From Halictus rubicundus (Eukaryota; Arthropoda; Insecta; Hymenoptera; Halictidae), in NCBI RefSeq assembly GCF_050948215.1, contig NW_027488709.1, forward strand, positions 310,001 to 374,000: a stretch of 64,000 nt of DNA, in the 5' to 3' direction. Both the position numbers and the translations under genes were made by a program. The notes below the pieces were generated by a model. That model saw only the letters and a program-made list of their open reading frames with translations, was not told the origin of the DNA and searched no databases. This document shows positions 41,894 to 52,732 of the stretch, in pieces (the stretch's first letter is position 1; each line of letters opens with the position of its first letter).

Positions 41894-42820
41894 ATCTGAT
41901 AAAATTTTTCTATTAGCATTATCGGGATTAAGTAGTTCCAATGTTATTTTACAGAAGCGCACACTGCGGTTAACAATACCGACACGTCGAATCCATTTTC
42001 ACAAAAGAACTATCTTTTTCATGATCGTATACTATTATCATGTTCCGGTCCAGCGTGTATTCCCATTGAAGATTTTCTTCCCACAAATCTCTTGACCTTG
42101 CGTCCTTACGCTCTAGCTTCTTCCCCTATACCTGAGAGAGAAATATAACCAAATTCAAAGCACTCGTCGACCGCCGTGAAAGTTTAACGCAATAATTTTG
42201 CAAAGAAAGTGTCCAGCCAGATTCTAATTTATAGATTTTCGCTTTCGAAACAAACAGGAAAATCTAAACATCGTCTGGCCACCTTACCGAGTTAATAAAT
42301 CTACTGCGCTGTTTGTAGTTTCCAAAGGGAATCATTTTAATACTCCACCGGAGATATCATTCACTTTAATACAATTTTGGTTAAATATCTTGTGTTTCTG
42401 TGAATTTATTCAGAAGAACATTCAAATCTAAATTAATTTAAATTTTAACCAAACTTTATAGTCATTTTTCATGTTTGGGTATTGTACTACACGAATGTCA
42501 GAAAATTAAATTAAATTATTTCGTTTTGCATTGCATCAACTTAATGTCTACTGTTACACCCGATCATTACAATACGGATGTTATGCATTCATGACAAGAT
42601 CGAGATGGAGCAATTTAAAACGGTAGAAACATTGAAAGAATTTAAGAATGTCAACATATCATTTGCAACTTATTAGAATTTTTAAAGAAAGGACGAAACA
42701 TCTATACAGCTACTACTTCTGACAATTGATGCAGACAATTTTTATTTTGCATTGAGATCCGCAGTCTACTGATAATATAATTTTTATTTATTTTAGATCA
42801 TAAATCATAGCCGGGGAACT
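41894..42820. other. AT-rich DNA, no gene seen
   Basis: No coding, RNA or repeat feature was recognised. Confidence 0.4.
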
Positions 42821-43024
42821 TCTTCTGCTTGACCCCCGCCATTAATTTTCGGGTCCTCCCACTCTTCAGCACCACTCCTAGCTTGACTTTATCTTCAGAG
42901 GCGGGGAACTGGCGCGGCGGCACGCGGGTCGCACGCTGTTTCTATCATACGATACCAGTCAAATGGTGGAAGACGCTGGTAAGCACTGAGAACGAGAACA
43001 GGGGAAAGAAGCAGTGTGTGTCTC

Positions 43025-43215
43025 GTGGGTCAAGAGTCACCAGATTAAGACTTGTCCTCCACTCTACCCTTCCCCTTCTACGACGCTATTACCCCACGCT
43101 TCTGCCACTGTAATCCGTTGTAATAATCTGTTGTGATCCGGTACTGGCAGAGACAAGGTACATGTTTCCCCTCAATTCGAGTCAACTCCCCTGATCTGGC
43201 GGCTCTGGGCGGTCG
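43025..43215. repeat. dispersed repeat (copy 2)
   Basis: It matches blocks of 16950-17170 (GACTTGTCCTC, TTCCCCTTCTACGACGC, CCCCTCAA, TCTGGCG). The surrounding 42820-43230 is GC-richer than its flanks and may be a larger repeat. No coding sequence is recognised. Confidence 0.45.
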
Positions 43216-43230
43216 GTTCCCCGGCTCTGT

Positions 43231-45539
43231 TCTAGATTATTCAGTTTTGTTTTGTCTAGAAAAACGGCCACTGATGTTCAATATTCTTTTATAATCTAAA
43301 ACTAAAAAAATGCAAAAGATAATGTGTGTCCATTGCTCAAGCGAAGGTGCGAATGAGGTGTTAGACGGAAAGGATGTTTGAAGGAAAGAGAAATGATAGA
43401 AATAACTTTCTGCCCGTTCAATTTGCACAGTTATCGAATTGGAGGGATTTGCTTCTACCGTCCTTCCGATGCGGCGAATTCTATAAGAAATCGCGGCGTA
43501 CATACTGTACTCAAACTCGACTCGACATTCTGCCGAATGTAACTAATTGTAAGCACTCGAGGATAAGCACGTATTATTAATTGGTAAATGATTGCCAGAT
43601 GGAAAACATTATTAACGGGTCGTAGACAGACATTGATACTCATAACGAGATGAAACGTTGCCGAACTCTTCTGTAATACCTTGTATATAAGATTGAACGT
43701 TGTATAATATGAACGATACATAACGTAATATTTAATGTTAGAGAAACGTTATCGATACATTAGGACTAAATTTCTATTTTCACTTTGGAAACATTTTCGT
43801 CTAAACAAAAGCTGTAAGGACTCATATAAACACGTGCTATCAAAGTTTCTTATAGACTGATCATGGTTTATCGACATTCCGAAAGAACACTTTTATGCAC
43901 TTCATAGAATTCACTATATTACTCGTTCCATTGAATGTAAATCTTTGTACAGGAGGATCAATGTCTCGAATTAAATGGTATTAACAATAGCATTAAAGTT
44001 TATTTATATCGTTGTTAAAGTCTATTTCACAAACAATCCATTAATTTTTAGTACCGTTTTGTTTATTTGTGTAATGTACGCACGTGTATGATTAATAGAA
44101 ACTGATGTTAATATTTTACACGATGATGACAGTGAGCATAATTATATCATTTCGTTCGAAATTATAGAAATTAATATTAAATACGCAAACGATTGGGCAT
44201 CTATTACACAATCATATTGTTGTATAAAAGTGTGGAAATTTCGAAAAGGAAATTAACAAGCAAATGCTCCTAATTTTATAAATTTATATAAACATCACTT
44301 TTACACTTTTTGACGCATTCGATTATGTACAACAAAATGTTCATAACAGTCTATTAAAAAAGAGGGAGAGAAGCCAAGTACTCACTGACATAATGTTAAA
44401 TTGTACACATATAAATATATTTTATGAATTGTCGTTTTTATTATAAAAGCACTGTAGCATTTGCACAGTCGCATTTGAATTTTATTACATTAACTTAAAA
44501 TACCAAACGTTTGAATGGAGAAATACGCCGATCCTAAGAACGTTAGGCTAAGAACGATAACAATAATAATGTTCACAGTTCCCCCATACCCTCACTTTCA
44601 TTAATAAATCATCTCACATATTTGTACAAATCGAACGAGTTTAAAAGAATGGCAAACGACATACCGAAAGAATAAAAATACGATAACAAATATTTCTTTC
44701 AAACTTGCCGCGGATCGTCGATCAAAATGAGTTTCGTGGAAGATGGAGGCCGAGTGCCATACATACTTATACGTAAGATTTATTTATTTATCATCAAGTT
44801 ATGCAGTTTCGTTCACTTATGAAAATTTCTCCTTTCATCCGTTATCTTTGTACGTATCATTTAGTCTTCAGATTTTTTGCGAAAATCGTGGTGTATGAAA
44901 CACATTGGAACGTCTCCCACACTTTTTCATTAAATCGCTTATATCAGCGCCCAATTTTTGTAACGGCGGTATATGTACATTGACAGAAGTATGTGTGAAA
45001 GCGAATGAAACAGAGAGGAAGAATACTATTTGGAACCTATGAAGCAGTGTTTCCAGTTGGTATCGTGTAAGAAATATAAACATCAATTAATAATTTGTAA
45101 ATAGTTAAGGAAGTAAACGATATGGGAGCGCAATCGGCGTCATTGTAAATACTCCAAAAAGAAAAAAAAAACAAATTGCTGAGTACTATACGTCTGTATA
45201 ATCGTTTGTCGAACAATGTATCTTATATTACAGGATAATAAAAGAAAACTAACTTATCAAATACTTCGTCTCCTATATTTACACCCCAAATCCCAATACA
45301 TGATTTTAATTTGTTTTCACTTTACAACTGAAATTTGTTTCCATAGACTATTTCAAGATACGTTTAATAACATATATTGAATAAGTAAAATCAATTTGGA
45401 TTTTACCAACCTGTTTAGTTTTATTTGACAAAAATAACATTTTTGCCAATATCTGGCGGAACAAAATGATAGCACACGTGTATAGAAACTTAAAATATCT
45501 ACAAAGTGAATGATATTGTGTATTTAATATTTTGTTGCG
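43231..45539. other. AT-rich DNA, no gene seen
   Basis: Frames are short and unrecognised; no transposon ends were found. Confidence 0.4.
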
Positions 45540-46080
45540 CTTTTTTTATGGAGTGATTCTGTTGGGTGAAGATTTATATAATTTTTTAATACTTTTCTGG
45601 ATAAATTCTTCCCACTTATCTTGAGTACATTATTTAAAATCATTCAATAGTTTCAAATTGTCTGCTATTTTTGTATACTACCCTGACAAGATTTCTTGAA
45701 CTATTTGTAATAATGTTGAGATCAACAAATCTTGCCGGTCAATCTGAAATTAGAATTACTTTAGGGAAAGTATTCCTTCACTACCTTTGCAGTATAAACC
45801 GCAGTGTTTTTTTGTGATGGAAAGTGGATATATCTTTAGCAACACTTGTGGCAGACGCGTTCGTTTGTTCATCAATCATTTCTAAATACTTTGAGCTATT
45901 AATTTTTCCAGCAATAAAGGAAATAGCCGGATAAGAAAGTCAAAATTGCCCCTAAACCAAATTGAATTTGCAATAGGCCATTCGATAGTTTATTCAAAGA
46001 AAATACGTTGTGCCAATTTTCAACGCTACATGTCAACATGGGAGGTAGTAATGGGATGACAAAGAAAATCAGGTTTTCCC
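45540..46080 (-). pseudogene. heavily decayed Tc1-type transposase C-terminal region
   Basis: Read on the minus strand with several frame changes, the sequence gives HTAKVVKEYF and then PARFVDLNIITNSSRNLVR. This is the degenerate form of the conserved PARSPDLNIIEN motif followed by a typical C-terminal stretch. The catalytic Glu position reads Thr. Stops and frameshifts are frequent, so this is old debris. TIRs were not found. Confidence 0.65.
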
Positions 46081-46458
46081 GCAATTTCTCTTATCCTCTT
46101 CAATTGAAAATTCTGAAAAAATCAGACATATTTGAGCAATTAGAATGCTCATCTATGACTTTTTTCAGAATTTTTAGCTTCGAAACCAAATTTTACAAAA
46201 TGAAAAAATTTTGAAATTCCGATTTATATTTTTACAGTTTTGGGATCTCATTATGGTTGTTAACACATAATTTTTCAGATTTTTCAGTGGGGGCACATAG
46301 TTAAAAAAATCAAATAGCGGTCATTTTCGAGCGCTCCGTGGCAGAAATCAATATAAATACCACAGACGAGGTATAGGATAGACCTATCATCCAATGTATT
46401 TTCGTGGCCCACTTTTGTGGGGTCACGTAACTGTGCCAAAACCACTGCTGCATGGCAT

Positions 46459-47178
46459 TGTAGCGTGGCCAGTTGACCACGCGAACATAGCTAGATATAT
46501 ATATATAGCATCGATTAATGGCGCGGAGAGGCAAATTTAAATATAAGATGTAATTTTATTTGTTTAGAGTAGATAAAGAAAGACCGGGAGAGTTCCATAG
46601 CGATCCTTGATGAATTTCGAGTCGGCGAGACTAATTGCGGAATTTAGAGGAAGTCACGCAGCCTCTTAGAGTAGCTTCTCCAATTCTACATAAATTAGGG
46701 ATAGTCGAAGTCCGGAATCAGTTAAGGACAAGAGATCATAAATTCTGAGTCAAGGACCTCTTGGAACTCCCTCGGACCTCTCTCTTGTTCGGTCCCACAT
46801 GGCCCCACGTCCCTTGTTTTGGCGGGGCTTCACCCTCATGCGTACCCCACTCCCGTGCGTGCGCTATTAAGATCCATCCACTACCAATCACCATCAAGCA
46901 GCAACCGGAAGACGAGTGATCCGACGAATCAACGCCTTGCCAGAAGATCCCAATTTTCCTATTGGCTAAGGAAGCGAGACGAGAAGGAAGAAGCTGGGAA
47001 AAGATTTGAAGCTCCAGGATGAGACAGAACTCATTGTAGAACTGAGGGAGTTACATCTTCTAATAAAATCTACAACAGTTTTTCGCCTTTAACTCTGTGT
47101 ACAAAGTTTATTTCTTAACTTCCACGAGCAGAGCGCTTCAGCGCTCCACGGGCACTCGAACCCACAACCAAAATCCCT
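46459..47178 (+). repeat. LTR-like repeat, direct copy (left arm of large inverted pair)
   Basis: It starts TGTAGCGTGG and runs to AAAATCCCT at the centre of the palindrome, where it lacks the last roughly 25 bases of the full repeat. It contains AATAAA near 47061 and an AGCGCT-rich palindrome (GAGCGCTTCAGCGCTC) near 47131. The 67-codon frame at 46819 is mirrored in the other copy but looks like chance. Confidence 0.65.
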
Positions 47179-47960
47179 TGTTGCGTCGCAGTGTGGTGGA
47201 ATAGGGATTTTGGTTGTGGGTTCGAGTGCCCGTGGAGCGCTGAAGCGCTCTGCTCGTGGAAGTTAAGAAATAAACTTTGTACACAGAGTTTAAAGGCGAA
47301 AAACTGTTGTAGATTTATTTGTGGTTCGTTGGGATGTGACTCCCTCAGTTCTACAATGAATTCTGTCTCGTCCTGGAGCTTCGAATCCTTTTTCTAGCTT
47401 CTTCCTTCTCGTCTCGCTTCCTTAGCCAATAGGAAAATTGGGATCTTCTGGCTAGGCGTTGATTCGTCGGATCACTCGTCTTCCGGTTGCTGCTTGATGG
47501 TGATTGGTAGTGGATGGATCTTAATAGCGCACGCACGGGAGTGGGGTACGCATGAGGGTGAAGCCCCGCCAAAACAAGGGACGTGGGGCCATGTGGGACC
47601 GAACAAGAGAGAGGTCCGAGGGAGTTCCAAGAGGTCCTTGACTGAGAATTTATGACCTCTTGTCCTTAACTGATTCCGGACTTCGACTATCCCTAATTTA
47701 TGTTGAATTGGAGAAGCTACTCTAAGAGGCTGCGTGACTTTCTCTAAATTCCTCAATTAGTCTCGCCGACTCGAATTTCGTCAAGGATCTCTATGGAACT
47801 CTCCCGGTCTTTCTTTACCTACTCTAAACTATCGCGCCCAAATAGAATACATATGTATTAAATACGCGATTACATCTTATATTTAAATTTGCCTCTCCGC
47901 GCCATTAATCGATACAAAATATATCTAGCTATGTTCGCGTGGTCAACTGACCACGCTACA
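47179..47960 (-). repeat. LTR-like repeat, inverted copy (right arm, 782 bp)
   Basis: On the minus strand it begins TGTAGCGTGGTCAG at 47960 and ends GACGCAACA at 47179, with TGT...ACA termini as in an LTR. It is the reverse complement of 46459-47178 with scattered differences and small indels, and it keeps the 3' end that the left copy lacks. The two together can form a hairpin of more than 700 bp. Confidence 0.65.
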
Positions 47961-48080
47961 CCCTATTCCACCACACTGCGACGCAACAGTGAATCTCCAC
48001 GAGCAGAGCGCTTCAGCGCTCCACGGGCACTCGAACCCACAACAAAAGTCCCTATCCCACCACACTGCGACGCAACAACT
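47961..48080 (+). repeat. fragments of the same LTR-like repeat 3' end
   Basis: Two further copies of the end segment CACACTGCGACGCAACA occur at about 47973-47990 and 48060-48078. The second is preceded by the GAGCGCTTCAGCGCTC block. The cluster is nested or rearranged. Confidence 0.6.
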
Positions 48081-48295
48081 GCATCATTTTTTAGCCTGGA
48101 CCAGAACTTGCATCATCTTCCCTGCATCATGAGCAGCGGATTCCAAATAATGATAGAGTGAATGCTAATTCTATGTTAAAAGAGGCTCCTCTATGTAGGC
48201 TCTGATCCAGCCTAAAAGATGATGCAGATTCTAATACAGGCTAAAAAGATGATGCAATTACTGGTCCAGGCTAAAAAGTTGATACAGGTTCTGTC
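48078..48295. repeat. AGGCTAAAAAGATGATGCA minisatellite with inverted copy
   Basis: Three successive units of about 30 bp (CCAGCCTAAAAGATGATGCA, CAGGCTAAAAAGATGATGCA, CCAGGCTAAAAAGTTGATAC) lie at about 48211-48290. An inverted copy (TGCATCATTTTTTAGCCTGG) lies at 48081-48100. Confidence 0.65.
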
Positions 48296-49328
48296 AGGTG
48301 TATAGTCTATGGCCGTGCGTTGCCGTGTGGGTGAGCCATTAGGTATTACACGGTTGGGTACCGTTTCACATCTCGGACACTTTAGTTCGTGCCTTAAAAG
48401 CACATGTTCCTTTGATGCGGTAGTGATGGAATTTTATTATATTATTATAAATAATGCTAAGGGAGAGTAGCTGATGTAAAATATTCGGCTCTAGTGGCCG
48501 CAGGACGCATAGTCTAGTTGTATGCATATAGGTTCACGGTCGATGTTATCGAGTTGACTGTTAGTTAATCGATATGTGATTTCCCATGTGCTTTGCATAG
48601 TCGTTACTTACACATAGAAGAGCACGAGTGTGTGTGCTCATGTAGTAGCTACGAATGAGCGATGAATTACAGACAGTGTCTTAGGTCAACAAAATGTTTA
48701 AATGTACTATTGTAGGAATTATGAAATAAATAAATATGGCGGTTGTGTGAAGAGTGTATGTGTATGTGGGGGTAGAAATGAATGAGCGGTTATTACATTT
48801 TTTTTCCACATTAAAACCGGCACTGTTCTGTTGTATCCTGTCTAAACTTATGTGGGATGAATGGGGTTCATTGTGCGTGCGGGCGACCGGATCATGTTGC
48901 GACGGTCCGGCGCCGGTATGTTTGGAAAACTCGAGTGACTGAAGAGGCGTGAATGAAAAGTGTTTAGGTCTAAGTGATAGGAGAGTTTGTGTATTTCTAT
49001 GAATGAAAGCGATGGATGCAAGAAACAGCGTGCAAGCGAGATGAATGCAAGGGGGTGAAAGACTATAAAGCGTGGATGTTCGGTAAGAGCGGAGAGAGTA
49101 GAGTTGCGACTGCCTTGCGAGAAAGAGCGTTAATCGTGTCAGCGTTATATATCGTTATTTCTTCTAAATATATTAGTATTCAGCAACGTGTTTCGAAGAG
49201 ATTAATCTCCCCATTTCCCAAGATTTCTACACTTATTTGTATACAACTACTCTACTCTTATTCTAAAATTTTACGAATTTTATACGTTCCATATTATAAA
49301 CTATTTATATATGTCGTTTCATGAACAT
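48296..49328. other. no gene seen
   Basis: Frames up to 102 codons (49016-49324) show no similarity I recognise. Confidence 0.4.
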
Positions 49329-49720
49329 TGTGACGCGTCCTCGTGTTCGTGCGCTTCATTTTGTCGAGTTCGAGTTGTCGAGTTACTCTGACAGGTTCAC
49401 TCTGCGGAGACACTCTTGATTCCTCGAGAGCTAAACAAAATCTGCTGCCCCATCTCGGGCCATCGAGGGCTTTGCCTCCCATTTTCCCCACTCCGCAGAG
49501 TAACTCCATCCACATGTACGCATTACAAAGAAGCCGATTTTGTTTGTCGCGGCCGCTCAAACGTTTCGGCCGCGTGTAATGGAAACCGATCCCAACTGTC
49601 GCGGCCGATCAAACGTCTCGGCCGCGCTACAATGTAAATACACGCGCGAGCACTCGGCAACCCACTCCGGCAACTTCTAACGGCAAATGCTTAACCTAAT
49701 AAACGCTTAAATCTACGACA
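49329..49720 (+). repeat. possible solo LTR (392 bp) with twin CGCGGCCG palindromes
   Basis: It starts TGTGACGCG and ends CTACGACA soon after an AATAAA signal (49699), as an LTR would. Inside, a roughly 28-bp motif CGCGGCCG(N)11CGGCCGCG occurs twice, at about 49538-49564 and 49588-49614. No target duplication is seen. Confidence 0.4.
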
Positions 49721-51238
49721 TATATTTATTCATAATTAATTTAAATGGGGATGAACCGAGTCTTGCTAGATGAGGGATGAGTTAGGGGAGTCAGTCGTAG
49801 TCGTTGTCTGAAAGTAGTAGTCGTTATCCGAAAGTTGTAAGAAGTTGAGGGTTGAAGTTGTATAGTTGTCGTCGTGTAGTTTAGATTAACGGTTAGTACT
49901 TAAGCGCGCAACTATTGTACACGTAAGTCTAATAGTAAACTATTAGTAAATAAATAATTAATTATACGTGATACCACATATTTCAACTTAGTATTTCTAG
50001 CTCTTCTTACTGATTACTATTTATATTTACTTTATATCTACCCTAGTCTTATTTTATAACTTTAAGAATTTTTCCAAGTGCAAAATTATAAATTATTAGT
50101 ACTTAATTAAATATTCGAACTTATATTTTCCACTCTTAATTTGTCCCTGTCTATTTGTGTTTCCCCTGAAGAAATTCTTATAAGTTCGCTGTTCAGCCGC
50201 GAGTTAACGGGAGATCCCCTTGAAAATCCGCGGCACCGCTATTTCAAGGTGGGACCAGGGACCGATCCCTTTGACAGTAGCTTTATCGTTTTACTCGCGG
50301 CTGAAAAATCGGCACGACCCAACATTTGACGTGCAGATGGTCAACACGTTTTATGACACGGGCCTCTAGGGCTGTTTTTGAGACAGTCGCCTTCACGAAA
50401 CCTTTCTTAATTGCCCAGTAGAATTTTCTTCGCGCCCTCAACAGTTAACCGTACTGTCATAAAACGTGGACTTACAAAGGTGGCATCGCGGGACCATCCG
50501 ACTGTCCCCGGCCGGTGAACATCGGGCCCACAGTTGTAATTTCGCCCGCCGAAATCTAGCGACGTTGCAACCCCGAAATTGAATACCCCCAGTCCACACC
50601 AACGCACCCCGAATTCATTGCCGAATTGCCCCGGATTACCCCCTCCAGTTTAGAAATCTAATCTGCTTTTCTCAATTAATTTTTTTTTTTTTTTTTTAGC
50701 TTCTAGGAGAGATAAAAGCCGAGTCGGCGAAGCCGACGAGGCGCAAAGTCGCCGCAATGCAGCGACTTCGCGCCGAGGAGGGGCCTAATCTTCCGAAACA
50801 AGTCTTAAATTGATCTGTGCGTCCTTCTCCTTCTTTTCGACCCCTTCCTTTTTTCTCCTAAAATCCTTCGTTTCCGAGAAAAAGCATCCTCCTGCTATTT
50901 CTAAGCACTTTTTGGAAATTTTTTCTTACTCCCTCCGACCTCCTACGCCGTGACGTATTGGTTTAGCATCGACAATGCGTAGCCGCAAAAAAAAATTTTT
51001 TTTTATTTTTTTTTTTCCCCGCTCACAATTGCTAGCTATTAATAAACTATTGATGTGTGTGTTGATATCACTCCCTACTATACCACTTTATTTTTTCTTT
51101 AGAAAATTATTAAGAAACACTGAGATTGTTCATTCCTCAATATTTCTACTCTACTCCACTCGCGGTTTATGCAATATCAAAACTCTAACTAACTTTCTTC
51201 TCTAATGACTTCCTACAGAGAAGTTTCCTTACACACAA
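49721..51238. other. subtelomere-like interval, no gene seen
   Basis: It holds a T20 run near 50680, then a GC-rich block with small palindromes (GTCGGCGAAGCCGAC; AAGTCGCCGCAATGCAGCGACTT) at about 50720-50785 and A/T homopolymers near 50987-51015. There is no coding sequence. It borders the telomere-like array. Confidence 0.45.
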
Positions 51239-52090
51239 TAGTCCTAACCCTAACCCTAAAAACTTAACCGTAACCAACAAAAACCTAACCGTACCTCCAA
51301 TAAACCTAACCCTAACCATTCACACTAGCCCTAAAACCTATCCCTAATCCTAAAAGTTAACCCTAAATATCGAAAACCTAACCCTAACCCTAAAAAGTTA
51401 ATCCTAACCACCGACACCCTAACCCTAACCTTTCCAAAACTAACCCTAACCCAAACCCGGCAAAACTAACCATAACCCTCCGAAAACTAACCCTACCCCC
51501 CTCCCAAAACCTAACCCTAACCTTCCGAAAACTAACCCCAACTTTCCCAAACTAACCCTAACCTTCCAAAAACTAACCCTAACTCTACAAATGTAACCCT
51601 AACCTTTCAAAAACTAACCCAAACTCTACAAAACTAACCCTAACCTTAAAAAAAACTAACCCTAACCCACCAAAACCTAACCCTAACCCTCCGAAAACTA
51701 ACCCCAACTTTCCCAAACTAACCCTAACCTTAAAAAAAAAAAACTAACCCTACCCCCTCCCAAAACCTAACCCTAACCTTCCGAAAACTAACCCCAACTT
51801 TACCAAACTAACCCTAACCTTCCGAAAAACTAACCCCAACTTTCCCAAACTAACCCTAACCTTCCAAAAACTAACCCTAACCCTCCAAAACCTAACCCTA
51901 ACCTTCAAAAACTAACCCCAACCTCCAAAAACTAACACCAACCTTCAAAAACTAACCCTAACCTTCAAAAAACTAACCCTAACTCTACAAAAGTAACCCT
52001 AACCTTTCAGAAACTAACCCTAACCCTCCGAAAACTAACCCTAACCCTCCAAAACTAACCCCACCACTCCAAAACTAGCCCAACCCCCAG
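51239..52090 (-). repeat. degenerate CCCTAA (telomere-derived) satellite
   Basis: About 850 bp of CTAACCCTAACC cores are separated by short A/C/T spacers such as TTCCGAAAA, TTTCCCAAA, CTCCAAAA and TCTACAAA. The recurrent unit is roughly 15-22 bp (AACTAACCCTAACCTTCC type), so this is a derived satellite and not a simple array. G-rich strand polarity is on the minus strand, opposite to the arrays at 52094 and 58930. Confidence 0.85.
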
Positions 52091-52093
52091 AAA

Positions 52094-52126
52094 GGGTTAG
52101 GGTTAGGGTTAGGGTTAGGGTTAGGG
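52094..52126 (+). repeat. TTAGGG array, left target of SART-like copy 1
   Basis: GGG followed by five perfect TTAGGG units ends exactly at the element start TGGGGACCAAGG. It is preceded by GAAA after the CCCTAA-type block. Confidence 0.9.
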
Positions 52127-52732
52127 TGGGGACCAAGGGGATATGGGCTTAGTAGTGGTGATTCGGATCCACTGCTAGGTATACCACAGTGGTGGTGGTC
52201 ATATCCCTAAAATCCTCTACGCTCCACCTCCTCGTGGTGGTCCCTGGGAACACACATAGTTGTGTGTTGCTAACGGAGCGAGGGGTATTCCGCGGGAAGT
52301 AGTTCCTTTGACGTGTGAGGCGATGCCGGCGGGATCTTCGGATCCTGGCAGGGCCTCCCTTGCCGGTAAGGCTCACACGGAGGGATGAAAACCGCGGTCG
52401 GTGTGTCCTGCGGGCAACGGCCGGGGAGGCCGCCGCAGGGCCCCAGACCGTAAACCGGTGGTCATGTTTTACCGGAACGGGGGGGCTTGCCTTAATCGGC
52501 TGGCTCTGCGAGGAGGATAAACCTCTATAAAAAAGTCTCCATCCCAAGCTGTCGGAAACGCGGTGAGGGGACTCTCCCGGAGCTCCGGGAGTGGGCGGGG
52601 GGATTTCACCCGCTCGTTAGCGTTTGACCACCTCGGGATACCTGCCGACCTCCCGTTGTAAATAGGCTTACCTGGGTAGTGGGGGCTCTGCCCAGGTGGA
52701 CATTTATTTCCCGCCGTACTCGTGGGAATACT
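52127..52732 (+). promoter_or_regulatory. 5' UTR of SART-like copy 1 with several hairpins
   Basis: It must hold the internal promoter and any translation signals. Visible structures are an 8-bp stem AACACACA/TGTGTGTT (52249-52268) and a 9-bp stem CCTGGGTAG/CTGCCCAGG (52671-52696) that ends 37 bases before the ORF1 ATG. I saw no difference from copy 2 over about the first 500 bases; substitutions begin near 52628. A 132-codon minus-strand frame here is a by-product. Confidence 0.7.

Noticed and set aside
51239..52126. End-to-end telomere fusion
   Set aside because: A fusion would give TTAGGG followed by CCCTAA on one strand; here the order is reversed.
52149..52547. 132-codon minus-strand frame, identical in both SART-like copies (52149 and 58996)
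   Set aside because: Identity follows from the shared 5' UTR sequence. There is no domain or independent coding sign, so the conserved DNA is better explained as UTR.
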